In this document: in pieces, positions 30,025 to 42,530 of the stretch
Numbering within the stretch: position 1 is the first letter of the stretch
How the letters are laid out: every line of letters begins with the position of its first letter
Source of the DNA: Semisulcospira habei
Lineage: Eukaryota > Mollusca > Gastropoda > Semisulcospiridae
Reading direction: 5' to 3'
Length of the DNA: 64,000 nucleotides
Assembly (NCBI GenBank): GCA_036245525.1
Contig: BTPG01000005.1
Span: 205,680,030-205,744,029, forward strand
The notes under the pieces: model-generated
Seen by the model: the letters and a program-made list of their open reading frames with translations, nothing else
Databases searched by the model: none
Told to the model about the DNA's origin: nothing
Translations under genes and position numbers: made by a program

Positions 30025-31365
30025 GTTTCTGGCCGGGATGTGATGGACTCACAACGGAATGTTACAAATGTTTTTGGTAAAAAAATAAAACACATGATTA
30101 TGGACTCCTATTGTTACTCCTTCGAAAGTGGGAACTTATCCCATGCCCAAAAGAAAGGAATTATAACACTTCTCCATAGAGGCAAAAACCTCTCGCGGGA
30201 TAACCCGTCAAACTGGCGAACTATCTCTCTCCTAAACACTGACTATAAACTACTCGCAAAAACGCGGCTAACAAGAATGCTTGGTACAGTTATACACACG
30301 CTTATAGCCGAAGACCAGTGCGGCTTTGTCAAAGGCAGAAACGTCGCAACAATCGTAAGAACAATGGACGATACAGTCGGCTATCTGAATAAGGAAAAGC
30401 TTCCAGGAATCCTGGCCGGAATTGACTTTACAAACGTTTTTGACACAATCTTAAAAAAATCATAGAGGGCAGCCTCAAACTGTACGGCTTTGGCCCCAAC
30501 TTTCAACAATAAATAAGCAATCTCAAAGAGCATACAGAAAGCTCTATAAACCACTATGGATGGATCCCCGAACCCTTCAGAATCGAGCGAGGAATACGAC
30601 AAGGGTGCCCACTGTCCCCGCTGCTGTTCATCTTAGCAGTAGAAGTGTTTGCAAGAAAAGATCAGGGATAGTAAAGTAAACGGGATAGCGATCAAGAGGA
30701 ACCACAATGTAGCGCTGATACTAAAAATCCAACAGTTTGCAGACGACACTACACTTTTTCTTAAGGACGGTAGTGGTACTAACCTGGACAAGATAATCGA
30801 GATATTTGATAACTTTGCAAAGATATCTGGCCTCAACATGAACAAGGAAAAGACAACAGCAATGTGACTAGGAAAAGACCAAAACAACGAACATTCTCCC
30901 CACGGCAATAAATTGGTAAAACAAATGAAAATTCTTGGCACTTACTTTAACAGCAATGTGAGTGCACAAGAAATTGAAGACAACTGGTCGAAATAATCGA
31001 AAACATGAAAAGGGCAATAAAGCAATGGTCAAGACGAAATTTATGCATACAAGGGAAAATTGTTGTAGCTAAAACCTGTCTTATTTCTCAGTTTGTGTAC
31101 ATCATGCAAGCTATCGACATCCCGGAGGACATTTTGACTGCAATTAATCGGGAACTATTTACTTTCATCTGGAAAAAGAAATATAATTTTAAAAAAGGCA
31201 TTTGAAAATGTCAAACGTAAGGTACTTACCCAAGATACCGACCTCGGAGGTCTCAAGATAATAGATATGAAAACACGCCAAGAAGCTTTGTACTTCACAT
31301 GGGTCCCCAAACTCAAAAAAGGGGACACAAGCATGTTTCTGCATGACTGAGCGTTAAAGTAGGAC
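30025..31365 (+). pseudogene. Tx1/L1-like LINE, RT domain, broken
   Basis: Reads SGNLSHAQKKGIITLLHRGK, NPSNWRTISLLNTDYKLLAK, EDQCGFVKGRNVATI, GILAGIDFTNVFDT, EPFRIERGIRQGCPLSPLL, IQQFADDTTLFLKD with catalytic FADD intact, NMNKEKTTAM, QWSRRNLCIQGKIVVAK and INRELFTFIWKKKYNFKK. The order and the NWRPISLLN-DYK and FIWK-motifs are typical of the L1/Tx1 group. At least six frameshifts or stops; 5' truncated and without a clear poly-A end. Confidence 0.9.
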
Positions 31366-31689
31366 ACTTTCAGGTGGCGAGAGTCTGCAGATGCCGGAAC
31401 ATCAGGACTAGGGTGGACAGTAACCGCTTTGTTAAAGCACTCTCTACGAACTTGGTTGTGTCAGTTTACACTGCACCCACCTGTGTGGGGTGAAACTAAC
31501 ACAGGAATCCTCTGACATACACTTGCAGCTTCAGATGATAACCCACCTGTGCATGCAACCACCTGTGACATATGCAGCACCAGAGACTGCATGCACGAGG
31601 GGGATATGGTAGGCAATACATGTTAGGGTGATAGCTGAGCCTGAGACGATGAGTGAAGTGGTGACAGCTGTCCCTCAGGTGGCCATAAC

Positions 31690-32400
31690 GATGGCACCCC
31701 AAAGTGCATCAGGGGTGATAACGGAGGCAGTGTAGAAAGCCACCGGGGTGGCGAGTTAGACACTGAAGACTGCTCCCGGGGTGGCAATGACGATGGAAGC
31801 ATAGATTGCCCCTGTGGTGAGTGAGGCAATGAGTGCTGCCCCGAAGGTGATGAGTGTGGTAGGTCATGCGGCCCCTGGGGTGCCGGTGAGGATGGCACCA
31901 CAGGATGCTCCTGAAGCAGCGAGTGAGGCAGTGAAGTCTGTCCCTGTGATAGCGATGACGATGGCACCACAGGCTGCCTCTGGGGTGGCGAGTGAGGCAG
32001 TAAATGCCCCTGGGGTAGCGATGACACCACAGGCTGCCTCTGGGGTGGCGAGTGAGGCAGTGAAGTCTGCCCCTGGGGTGGCGATGATAATGACACTACA
32101 GGCTGCCTTTGGGGTGGCGAGTGAGGCAGTGAAGTCTGCCCCTGGGATGGCGATGACGATGACACCACAGGCTGCCTCTGGGGTGGCGAGTGAGGCAGTG
32201 AAGTCTGTCCCTGGAGTGGCGAGTGAGGCCGGCAGTGAAGTCTGCCCCTGGGGTGGCGATGGCGATAACACCACAGGCTGCCTCTGGGGTGGCAATTGAG
32301 GCAGTGAAGTATGTCCCTGGGGTGGCGAGTGAGGCAGTGAAGTCTGCCCCTGGGGTGGCAATGACGATGACACCATGGACTGCCCTTGAACTGGCCATGT
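31690..32400. repeat. 69-bp GC-rich minisatellite, open in several frames on both strands
   Basis: Units contain GTGAAGTCTGCCCCTGGGG, TGGCGATGACGATGAC and CACCACAGGCTGCCTCTGGG. The period is a multiple of three, so frames stay open: 271 codons on the minus strand at 31,623-32,438 (Pro/Ser/Gln-rich, SLPHSPPQRQPVVS units), 241 on another minus frame and 161 on plus (Ala/Val-rich). No splice-bounded context or signal peptide is visible. It may be a mucin-like exon or non-coding satellite; I favour non-coding. Confidence 0.8.
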
Positions 32401-32439
32401 TGGTGAGTCACCCCACAAGCCTGTGAACGAAGCGGCATG

Positions 32440-33060
32440 AAAAGAAAAGAGGGGTATGAAGAGCAGGAAGGTGGAGTGAGGATACAGCAGGTTGTCCCAG
32501 GGGTGGGGACACAGACCCTGAGGGCAGGTCCCTGGGGTGGACCGTCTGTTGAGAGCGCTGAAAGAGTAACTTGCCACCTCTACAGCCACGCCTGCGTCCT
32601 GGTTTAGCCAATAGGTATTTCAGTTCGGTATATATGCATCTTGGCACCCTGTAACACTTCGTGTAAGGCAAAAATTCCTTTAGCAGCATACCACACTTAT
32701 CCATAAAGTAATTCACTGGGAGGCCAACTGTAACTAGGCCAGGTCACAAACACTATTGTTAGGAGTACACAGACAGGCAACACCATTGTTCTGTGCTGCA
32801 AACACTGTTGACACTGGCCACTGAGTCGAGTTCAGCTGATGTGCTGCAGGCATTGAGTCAGTCTAGAAAATGAAGGTTTTACTATCTTTTGTAGATATCT
32901 GCACAAGTTCTTGGAATTATTACAAATAAAACACAACACCACCACGAGCAGTTCAAGACAAAGATGTAGCTACCACTATCAAGCAGGTAGATATCCAAAA
33001 GACTGACAAAAAAAGGCAAAAATGCAAGAGAGATTGCTTGATGCAGTCATCTGGAGCAGA
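32440..33060. other. No gene seen
   Basis: A minus-strand frame (32,590-32,716) encodes CGMLLKEFLPYTKCYRVPRC and is protein-like but short. No motif recognised. Confidence 0.4.
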
Positions 33061-33062
33061 GC

Positions 33063-33262
33063 AATAATAATAATAATACATAGTATTTATACGGCGCATT
33101 TCTCATATTTATAATATAACTCAACGCGCAGGACATAGCCGCGAACTGAACCCAACAAGCACGCTCACGTGAATCACGCGCATTCCCTCACACACTGTAC
33201 ATAAACACAGAACATTCATGTGGTGCTAAGGGCACGCTCAAGCGTGCTACTGAAATTTTTGG
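33063..33262 (-). mobile_element. SINE-like element with (ATT)n end
   Basis: Minus-strand copy of the 16,970 family: AAT repeats, then GTATTTATACGGCGCATTTC, CGCGAACTGAACCCAAC and CATGTGGTGCTAAGGG. Confidence 0.7.
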
Positions 33263-33334
33263 AAAATAAATAATTTTTTATATTTTTGAAATTTTGATTA
33301 GTGGACTGAAATTAATACCAAATTTGTGGGGGAG

Positions 33335-33495
33335 GAAAGAGCCGGAGTACCCGGAGAAAGAACCCCCGACGGTCCGCCCGAATTAATGGTGACACTTACT
33401 AGAGGAGAAAAGTCCGACGCCGGAACCGGGTATCGAACCTCGCACCTCTTGAATAGGTGGCAGGCGCTTTTACCGCTGCGCCACGGACCGCCCCT
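33335..33495 (-). mobile_element. tRNA-derived SINE
   Basis: On the minus strand, GTGGCGCAGCGGTAAAAGCG is an A box and GAGGTTCGATACCCGG a B box at correct spacing. The body contains GGGTACTCCGGCTCTTTCCT then CCCCC, a motif I associate with a conserved core of metazoan SINEs. It does not end as a mature tRNA, so it is not a functional tRNA gene. Confidence 0.72.
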
Positions 33496-34090
33496 CACTA
33501 CTCCCACACCTACCTGCTCACACACCTACTCGGACCACTACTCACACACCTACCTACAATTTTATCAAAAAATGGCATTTTTCACACATTTGCCAGCCTG
33601 TGACCTTTGACTTTTCCAAAGGGTCATCCAAATTAGTATGCATACATAGGTCTTACCATCAGGTATCTCTGTACCAAAATAATTTGGGTTTGAAGTTGTA
33701 AACAGTAGTTGAGAAAAGAACATATTTTGTAAAAATATGGCTACTTTGGACCTATCTTCTGAGATCTTGTGACCCTTGACCTATCCGAGGAATAAATTAA
33801 ATTAGTATGCATAGAAGGGTCTTCCCATCAGGTATCTCTGTACCAAATGTGGGTTTGATGTTGTGAATAGTATTTGAGAAAAAAAAACATCTTTTGTCAA
33901 CATATGGCTATTTTTTACCTATTTCCTGAGCTCTTGTGACCCTTGACCTTTCCGAGGGATCAAACACATTAGTATGCACAGAACGGTCTTACCATCAGGT
34001 ATCTTTGTACCAAGTTTGGGTTTGAAGTTGTGAATAGTATTTAAGAAAAAAATAAATTATGTCAAAATATAGATATTTTTGACTTGTATA

Positions 34091-35560
34091 CTAATGGTCA
34101 AAACTTAAGGGCCACTTTTTATCGCAGACGCACGGACAACACCACACAAATAATGTAAAAATACGTGGAGTCAGTACTTTGCTAATTTATTCAGTAACAA
34201 TTTCATTTAAGTTTTGAGTAAATCAAGCAATTGTAACAACAACAGTACTTTAGAATGTTCACCCACCCCTCATTTGAAAAGTCACACAAGACTGGTCCAG
34301 TCAGTAGAGAGTGTACCCACCGTTTGCAGCCAAGCATTCAATGCAGCGTTGACGCATGGAGTTCACCAGGGTTCGGAGAACATGTTGTGGGATCGCTTCC
34401 CACTCTTGATGCAGGAACTGAGTTAGCTGGGGGACGCCTTGAGGGGGGGGGGGGTGGTTGCTGACTACACGTTGCCCCAGCACGTCCCAGAAGTGCTCGA
34501 TGGGAGCCAGATCAGGTGAACGAGCTGGCCACTCCATCCTCATGATGCCCGTTGCTCAAGGTACTCATCCACCACACGGGCGCGATGAGGTCGAGCGTTG
34601 ATGTCCTGCAGAACAGCATTGTCGCCAATGGCTTGGAGAGCTGGCTGGATAAGGGGCTGCACAATCTCGTCCCGATAGCGCAGTCCAATCAGGGTGCCTC
34701 GGATGACGTGGAGGGGGGTCCTGCCTTCCCTGTTGAAGCCTGCCCAGATCATGACTGAGCCTCCTCCGTAGCGATCCACCTCTTGGACGCATCCATCCGT
34801 GAATCTCTCGCCCTGGCGTCTCCAGACCCTCACCCTGCCGTCGCTGAAGGACACAGTGAACCGTGACTCATCAGTAAACAGAACCTGAGTCCACTGGAGT
34901 CTGTACCACCTCACATGTTGACGACACCATACAACCCTGGCTCTGCGATGAGCTGGAGTGAAGGGTATTCTCACTGCTGCTCTGCATGAAGCCAGGCCAA
35001 TTTCGCGCAGACGTCGGCAGATTGTGCTTCTGCTGACGTTAACGTTTGCAGCTTGCATCAGTTGACGTCGCAGAGTGGTTGACGTGACAGTTCGGTCGCG
35101 CAGAGCCGCCACACAGAGGTATTTGTCCTCCCTTCTGATGTTAACTTTTCGTCCGGAAATTCCATCCTGCAGCCATGCCTTGATTTACTGGCGTTTGGCT
35201 TCGTCGTGGTGGCATGGTTAGGAAAGTGACAATTATGCCCCTACTGTACCGGTATTTGTAGCGAAACAGAAGTGCTCAGTGTTCACGACTGACTCCTTTA
35301 GGACGTGCATCACGACTTTACCAAGTTGTTCCACCTGCCTGTCTTTGGTACGCTTGCCAATATCGCACAGCTTTTCAGAAAACCTGACGATGTTTTACGT
35401 GCATTTGACACGTTCGTGGAAATTGATGAATTGTTGTCTATTGTTCTCCGTACAGTGGACTGTCTAAGGTCAACTTTTAACCCATTTGAATCGAAAGAAC
35501 TTGTATTTTATTAGCGTACTTGCGACGATAAACAATGACACAAAACGTTTTGACTATTAG
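34091..35560 (-). mobile_element. Tc1/mariner element, about 1.47 kb
   Basis: Ends CTAATGGTCAAAAC and GTTTTGACTATTAG are short inverted repeats flanked by TA (34,089-34,090 and 35,561-35,562), the Tc1/mariner target. It contains a minus-strand transposase remnant. Excision with one TA restores the surrounding 170-bp unit. Confidence 0.88.
34301..35112 (-). pseudogene. Tc1-type transposase, frameshifted
   Basis: The first part (34,540-35,112) has a helix-turn-helix-like SRSTICRRLREIGL and the first catalytic Asp in QVLFTDESRF. The second is in LQDINARPHRARVV. After a frameshift near 34,543 the second part (34,301-34,543) has WPARSPDLAPIEHFWDVLGQ with the third acidic residue (Glu of the DD34E triad). 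The length is near the usual 340 residues once both parts and the upstream helix-turn-helix are counted. Cut-and-paste enzyme, now inactive. A poly-G run near 34,443-34,454 may be a slippage site. Confidence 0.88.
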
Positions 35561-35866
35561 TATATTTCCTGAGCCTCTGTAATCTTGACCTTTGTGAGAT
35601 ATCACTCAAATTGGTATGTTTAGAAGGGTCTTGCCACAAAGTATCCTTGGGCTAAGTTTGAAGACTGTGGCTTGAATAGTCTCCGAGAAAATGTCAAAGT
35701 TAAAGTTTACCACGGACGACTGACGACTGCGGACACACGACGGACGGACGACCACTGGCTCAGAACATAGACTCACTTTTTCTTCGCACGTGAGCCAAAA
35801 ATGGACATAAACAGACAAACACATATAAATAGAAAATTACTGATGAAGTTGCAACATAAACAACTA

Positions 35867-37303
35867 ACAAGAAAGGCAAAGCCCTTATGGCTCACGTGTA
35901 TAACTGATTCACACATGACTGACAATAAGGGATGGCTTCGCACTAACAAAATTCATGTTTTCTCAAAATTTAATCAGTTTTCACACATCTGTGAAACCCC
36001 CGTGTTTCTTGATCTTTGCGATGAGTCGACTAAATTAGAAAGGTTTTATCATCAGCTGCCTCTATGCCAAATCAGATTGAAAGGTTTTCAAAAATGTTGA
36101 TAATAACTACAATTATTGGCATTTTGTGCACATTTGTCGACCTCTTGTGACTCTTGACCTTTTCCGAGGGGTCATCCAAATCAGGTATCTCTGTACCAAG
36201 TTTGGGTTTGAAGTTGTGAATAGTAATTGAGAACAATAAAGGCAAAGCCCTTACGGCTCACGTGTATGACCACACATGTCTGACAATAAGGGATGGCTTC
36301 TTCACTAACAAAATCCATGTTTTCTCCAAATTTGATCAATTTTCACACATCTGTGAAACCCCCGTGTTTCTTGACCTTTATAATAATAATAATAATACCG
36401 GTTATTATATAGGCGCTTTTTCTCAATTCGGCGAATGGGCTTAAAGCGCCGCGAACTGAACCCAACACGCACGCTCACGTGACACACACACATTCACTCT
36501 GAAGACAAACACAGTGCAAGACAGACACAGGACATTCACGTGGTGCGAAGGGTCAGCTCAGCTACTGAGGTTTCTGCAATTTTGATCGCTTGTATTTGAA
36601 ATTTATAAAGTGGCCTCAAACCGGTGCGATGAGTCCACTAAATTAGGATACATACTAAGGTCTTATCATCAGCTACCTTCGTGCCAAATTTGATTGAAAA
36701 GTTTGCAAAAGCGTTGATAATGACTACCATTATTGGCATTTTATACACATTTATCAACCTCTTGTACCTCCGAGGGGTCATCCAAAGTTGTAGGCATAGA
36801 TAGGTCTTATCCTCACGTATCTCTGTAGCCAGTTTGGGTTTGAAGTTGTGAATAGTAATTGAGAAAAAAAATCTTTTGTGACAATATGGCAATTTTGGAC
36901 CTATTTCTTGAGCTCTTGCGACCCTTGACTTTTCCGAGGGATCAACCAAATTAGTGTGCGTATAACGGTCTTACCATCAGGTATCTTTTACCAAGTTTGG
37001 GTTTGAAGTTGTGAATAGTATTTGTGAAAAATTAAATGTCCCAGAATAGCTTTTTTGATATGTTTCCTGATTCCCTGTGACCTTGACCTTCGTGAGAGTT
37101 CACTGAAATTGATATGTTTAGAAAGGTCATTCCACAAAGTATCATTGGGCCAAGTTTGAAGACTGTAGCTTGAATAGTCTCCGAGAAAATGCGAACGTTA
37201 AAGTTTACCACGGACGGCGGACGGACGACGGCGGACGGACGACGGACCGACGACCACTGGCCCAGAACATAGACTCAATTTGCTTCGCACGTGAGCCAAA
37301 AAG
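35867..37303 (+). mobile_element. S-T element copy with a second S start and a SINE inside
   Basis: Starts ACAAGAAAGGCAAAGCCCTT. A second start-like sequence (AATAAAGGCAAAGCCCTTAC) occurs at 36,235, so one copy may lie in another. It ends GCTTCGCACGTGAGCCAAAA after a CGGACGACGG-rich stretch. Interrupted at 36,376-36,632. Confidence 0.78.
36376..36632 (-). mobile_element. SINE-like element with (ATT)n end
   Basis: AAT repeats, then ACCGGTTATTATATAGGCGC, CGGCGAATGGGCTTAAAGCG, CGAACTGAACCCAACACGC and a far end TATTTGAAATTTATAAAGTG then GCCTCAAACCGGT. It is the best-delimited minus copy of the family. Confidence 0.75.
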
Positions 37304-37332
37304 GTAATCGGACTCCGTAGTAGGAGTCAGAC

Positions 37333-37395
37333 AACACTCAATGCGCAAAAGGTCATCGGGTCGACGTCACCCGTCACGGCTGTGCGCGGGACTTG
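37333..37395. repeat. Half of a GC-rich palindrome (family 7)
   Basis: CAATGCGCAAAAGGTCATCG then GGTCGACGTCACCCG matches one arm of the intact hairpins at 48,824 and 49,867; the other arm is missing. Confidence 0.5.
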
Positions 37396-37466
37396 ATCCT
37401 CTTTCATCAGCCCCCCCCCCCCTCCCCCACACACACACACCCATCCCCACCCACTCTTCCCTCTCT

Positions 37467-37691
37467 TTTACCCATAACATACTGAGGCTAAACGCTTCAA
37501 ATTTGTACACTGTCATAGGCAAGCTACATTATAGCAGCTACAGACAAGGATATAGACCAATGGCTTTAGTTCAAGGGTGGTGCCAGAATAGCTTGGCGCC
37601 TAAAGGCGCCAAGCTATTCTGGCACTACCCTTGAACTATTTTAGTCAAAACTTATTTCACACACTGGTGTATTCCGAATGATAAGGGTTAA
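37467..37691. mobile_element. TTAA palindromic MITE, family 1
   Basis: Right end AATGATAAGGGTTAA is intact; the left is TTTACCCATAACATACTGAG, with TTAA mutated. The inner hairpin AGTTCAAGGGTGGTGCCAGA plus ATAGCTTGGCGCC is matched perfectly. It is about 95 percent like 40,453-40,676 by eye. Confidence 0.85.
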
Positions 37692-37707
37692 AGCAGAAGT
37701 AGACGTG

Positions 37708-37714
<7 letters not shown>

Positions 37715-37792
<78 letters not shown>
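37715..37792. repeat. (TG)n microsatellite
   Basis: Uninterrupted TG of about 78 bp. Confidence 0.98.
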
Positions 37793-37798
<6 letters not shown>

Positions 37799-38144
37799 TA
37801 CCTCCAAATAACAGCGGTGGAAGGTTGTCGGAACAGTGAGAGATGACATAAATATTTACATTTTAGGGCAGACCACGATTTCGAATCATGCGCACAGTAT
37901 TTCCATCGCAAAAATATAAGCGAACAATGTAAAATTATGACAACTAATAACACGATGGAAGTTACATCAGGTCAGAGTTACGTGCTTTTTTGGTATTTTT
38001 TGTTTTGTTTTGTTTTGTTTATTTTTTTTATTTTTAAAATCTCCTTCTCGAGTATTTCAACGTGTGCTTTAACCACACAACAAACAAACCAACTACCAGT
38101 CAGGCTGTCGTAAATAATTTAGGCATTAATTAAAATATCCGTTT

Positions 38145-38270
38145 ATAATGATGTTGATGATGATGTTGATGATGATGATAATCATCATCATCATCATAAT
38201 GTCATAATAATAATAATAACAATAATAAAGATAATTTTAAAAAAATCAATAATAATAATAATAATAATGC
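38145..38270. repeat. (GAT)n/(AAT)n compound microsatellite
   Basis: GATGATGTTGAT, CATCATCATCAT and AATAATAAT blocks in series. Confidence 0.92.
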
Positions 38271-38299
38271 AATGTAGTATCACCATCATAATCATCACT

Positions 38300-40140
38300 G
38301 TCATTTTCAGAAAATACAAACAACGAACGTGTTGACGTCAAAATGATTTATGATAAGAAACATTGAAGAAGTATAATGAAATAACATTCAGCTCTGTCCA
38401 ACATGTTACTATCTTAATTATAAGTAATAATAAACGAACCTGGAATAAGCCAAGTGTTCAGCTGACCCATGGCGAAATGTACATAGTAGACACACACTAA
38501 CTCGCAGAAGTGTGATCCAACCACAGCTTGAACTGAATGTGGAGATAATCGTTTCGACGCAATATGGCGAGCAGTGCTGTCTTAGTGTGGCATCCTAGGA
38601 AAAAGAAATTATATAATCCACATACGCATTGAAATAGAGGATAGTGCTTGTCGAACATGATAGTTCAACTTGTCCAAAGGTAGTGCTTACTCAGCTTGGC
38701 TGGCGCCAAGGTGAACAAACGATACCTTTGAACTATCCAGGATATAAAGTTGGACAATCACTAATCTTACACAAGCTTGGTCGGTGCACGTCAGCTGATT
38801 CACAGAATCGTCAAAGGACACCACCTCACGCCAGGATACACGACCCAATGACTAAAATGGTGTATACAGCTACATGGTCTTTCACATTCTGTCATCCGGT
38901 TCTGTAAAATTCTAATAATTCATGACATAAGCGTACTTGTTTCTAACAATGACACTAGCACACGTATACGCCTACCGTCACAGGGTGATCAATCGCATTA
39001 CCAACGTGAAAGCGGCGAGCGCCAAAGCCGGCTACGCCTGTCAGTACTTGTAATACATCCATCGCCTATCGCAGATGCCTGACCCAGAACTTTACTGTCT
39101 GTACTTCGAGGCCGAAAAGTCTAGTTTTACTCTGAGACCTTCCTTTCAGCCTTTTCACGTCGGTAGTGCGATTGCTGGTTCCAGTGCTAACGACGCAGTC
39201 CGACAGTTTGTTTTCAACTCTTGTCAAACGTTTTTCTTTTTGTGATGTTTTATTGTGTTTTTTGTCAATCTATCGCTGTATTTCATTCAATTGTGAGTTT
39301 TCAAAATATGCAAAACGAGATAAAAATTTGATTAAAATTTGCATGAATGGGTGGCAATTAATTAAATAGTTTACTTTTGAGTGTATTTTGAGTGTTCTTG
39401 ATATCTCAGTGGCTGTCTCACGTAAACGAGCGCAAAGTTTAAGCTTAAACCTTAACATGTACAATTAAGTATGAATGTAAAAGCCCAAACAAAACTAAAA
39501 GTAGCCAGGCATTTGGAACTTTCTAAAACGTGCAATCGAAAATCCCTCATATTCCGCATCGTTTCCAGGGCCACGCTCGTTCGCGTTATAGCAAAACCTA
39601 CTCTGCAACGGTATAACTAGGAAACAGAGGTAAATGTAATGCAAGTTTGGGAGCCTTCAAAGACTCGAAAATATCTGCGACTTAATTAAGCTGATGATGC
39701 TGACAGGAAGGCAAGAAATGTGGTGCGGTAGGCCTAGTAAATAGAGGTAAACGCAACACATGCCTAGAAAGAAGATGTTTACTACTAAAGGTCTTGCAGA
39801 CTACATAGATTGATGACGAAGGAGGCTGTATCTATATACAGCCTCCTTGACTTGATTAGTCTGATTCCGCCACCCACAGGAGGGCATGTCGTAGGGTAGG
39901 CTTAGTAAGTAGATGTAAAGGCGCAACAAGAAAGATGTTGATCTTTTTATGTTGGAGACGCATGAGAGTCTAGGCAGCTTGTCTTTTATGGAACATAAAG
40001 ACAAGTTTCTGTTTTATTTATTTTAAAACCGACAATAAATTTTTCTTTAGTCGTGAATCACGCTGATGAAGCTAGGTACAGGAGGGCTTGTGGAAATTTT
40101 GTACTGTACTCTGTACTACGGGGTGTCTATTGTACTTGTT

Positions 40141-40184
<44 letters not shown>

Positions 40185-40450
40185 TTATTTTGGTTTTAAA
40201 TGTTGTAATTCTATAAGTCTGAAAGAAAGTCGAAAGGAAAATCTGTTACAGTTGTGGTTGTGTTATTCTTTTTAGAGCATGTGTGTGTTGATCATAGGAA
40301 AGATCCGGTGTTCAGGTGAGTTATTTTACATCAGAATCAGTACCTTTTTAGTATAATTCGTTTTCTTTTGCATGGAGAATTGCCATCGATTTGTTTGGTG
40401 TGTGACTAAAGTGTTACACATTTGGCTAAATTGTTGCAAAGTCCGACCTA
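38300..40450. other. Mostly unassigned intergenic or intronic sequence
   Basis: Contains a decayed family 1 hairpin (38,650-38,742; GTTCAACTTGTCCAAAGGTA and GATACCTTTGAAC), a short perfect stem (39,818-39,851), a TTTA run (40,141-40,190) and a plus-strand 26-codon C-terminal-looking frame at about 38,972-39,049 (NRITNVKAASAKAGYACQYL). No exon supported. Confidence 0.45.
39818..39851. repeat. Short perfect hairpin
   Basis: GAAGGAGGCTGTATCTATATA and CAGCCTCCTT form a stem of about 14 bp with a small loop. Confidence 0.6.
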
Positions 40451-40452
40451 CA

Positions 40453-40676
40453 TTAACCCATATCATACTGAGGCCGAAAGCTTCAAATTTGTACACTGCC
40501 ATATGCAAGCTACATTACAGTACTTACAGATAAGGATATAGACTAATGGCTTTAGTTGAAGGGTGGTGCCAGAATAGCTTGGCGCCTAGAAGCGCCAAGC
40601 TATTCTGGCACTACCCTTGAACTATGTAAGTCAAACTTGTCTCACACACTGGTGTATTCCGAATGATAAGGGTTAA
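40453..40676. mobile_element. TTAA palindromic MITE, family 1 (224 bp, intact ends)
   Basis: TTAA at 40,453-40,456 and 40,673-40,676 enclose CCCATATCATACTGAGG on the left and CGAATGATAAGGG on the right. The inner hairpin is GAAGGGTGGTGCCAGAATAG and CTTGGCGCC with its inverse. No ORF. Confidence 0.9.
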
Positions 40677-40679
40677 GCT

Positions 40680-42530
40680 GGAAGGTTCTGGAAAAGGCGT
40701 GATCGTTCTAGTGACCTCAAACATGTCGTCAAAGTTTTGTAGTACACATGTTGACTACATTTCTTAACATTTACGTAATGCACCTAGATTTTCTTTGTGG
40801 AAGATTGTAGATAGGCCTAGAGTGTTCTTTTTAATGAATATTAATGAATGTTGTTTACGTTTTCTTTTCTGATTTGTAGAGTTGTGTAATTTGCGGGATT
40901 GTTCTGGAAATCTGTAATCTGAATAAACGAGGGTGTTAGGAAGTAAGTGCATGCATTGTATAAGAGACAGTGTATCAAAGTGTGGATGCATTTGTGTTGC
41001 ACTGTTTGGTTGACAGTGTACTGTCACAGTGTTTCATGTCTGGTCGAAGTACATTGCGTATATTATTATGTTCAGTTTGTTATGTGATATTATGGCGCAT
41101 ATCCTAAAAACAAAAGCCCTAAAACAAATCGCACGCATGTTCAACTAGACAACTGAAGTGATAAAACTAAACGATCAAGGGTGTGTCAGATGTTAGCTGT
41201 TCACTGGAGTTTGTTTCTTTATTCTTTATGTCACGGCCACCAGTTTGCCTCCGTTCACTGGGTGGTCGTTATAGACAAGTTTGGTTGTACTGGAGATCTT
41301 TTACATGTGTATTAGTTTGATCATTTTTTTTTTCAGTCCTAAAGTATGAATCGACCGGTTTTCTGCTTGTTCGCATTACTTGTCGCAAGTAACAGTCGGA
41401 ACCAACACACTTGTCAGCAGCTCATTATTAGATCAACTGAGCTCATTTTCGGGCATGACACATTATTTCTTGTTGGATGTTAATCCATTTTCATGAACCC
41501 GTTTACAGGCCGAAAGTGTAATATGTTGCGAAGACGTCCTGTTTAGTTCCGCGACATCATGGCTTGCTTTTGGCGGTCTGTTATTGCAGTAGCCGTAATA
41601 GTTTGTGTCATTGTTGTGTCAATAACAATTAATACGAAACATTTAAGATTTTTTATATTTTTATTTTTTTTAAATTTCGGACACGGTCGAAAGATGAGAA
41701 GAAGGGTGAATCTGAAGTGCGAGGGTTCCTGATAGTGACCGAGGATAAGACATATCATTTGCCCGATTATCTCTTTGTTTTTTTGTTTTTTTTTTACCTC
41801 ATTTGCCCGAGGTAGAGGACGTCGCACGTGTTGAAGCAACCGACATCACTGGCGCCCTGGACCACAACAGACTGGGAACCCGAATTGTAAATGGACATGT
41901 CGGTGCTTTGATTACCACTACATCTACATTTAATACAAGTGACTAAACTCGGACTGCCTTGTCGTGTAGTTTTTGTTTGATTTTCATTTATTTTCTCATT
42001 GCCGGTTTATGTCGCATGTAACACTGTGACAGCAACCCTTACTTTTGCTTTCTTATGACAAAATATATGTTTTCTGTTTTAGTACAATGTCATAAATAAC
42101 GTTGAAGACGAAGAGGATGGAAATTCATTAAAACTAAGGATATACGGAAACATTTTAAAACGGCGCCCTGTAAATTATATTGTGACAACTTCATGTGGTC
42201 AGGTCGTGGTTCCATGGTTGATGCTGATGCTATGCTTTCTACTTCCACTGCTTTCTTTAATAGTGTACCTCACTCCCAACACCGATAATCTTGTCCTTGT
42301 CGATAATATTGCATTTGCAATCATCTTTATGGCACATCGTGCACGGGGCACTACAGCACATCATAACTTTCAACGACCAAAGTGCAAAAATGGAACAAAA
42401 CACTGATTTTTCTATGATGGTAAACGATTTTAGGGATATCTAGCATTCTCAAACGCAGGAGCTGAACAATCATATATGCAATTTGACAAGATTTCAACAT
42501 TGTGGGTACCAACTGAGGAGAACAACTCAC
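40680..42530. other. No gene seen
   Basis: T-rich runs near 41,320, 41,650 and 41,775. A 74-codon plus frame at 42,182-42,406 is hydrophobic (PWLMLMLCFLLPLLSLIVYL) but lacks a splice-bounded context. No other support. Confidence 0.4.

Larger units (their letters stand above)
33560..35800 (+). mobile_element. S-T element copy, interrupted by a Tc1 element
   Basis: Plus-oriented 170-bp units from about 33,590 (CCAAATTAGTATGCATACAT). They are broken at 34,089 and resumed at 35,561 (TATTTCCTGAGCC), and end in CCGTC-rich sequence and the T end CACGTGAGCCAAAAA at 35,800. The 5' part is cut by the SINE at 33,335-33,495. Confidence 0.8.

Noticed and set aside
33420..33495. Functional tRNA gene on the minus strand
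   Set aside because: A and B boxes are present but the sequence continues into a SINE body and no complete acceptor stem is formed.
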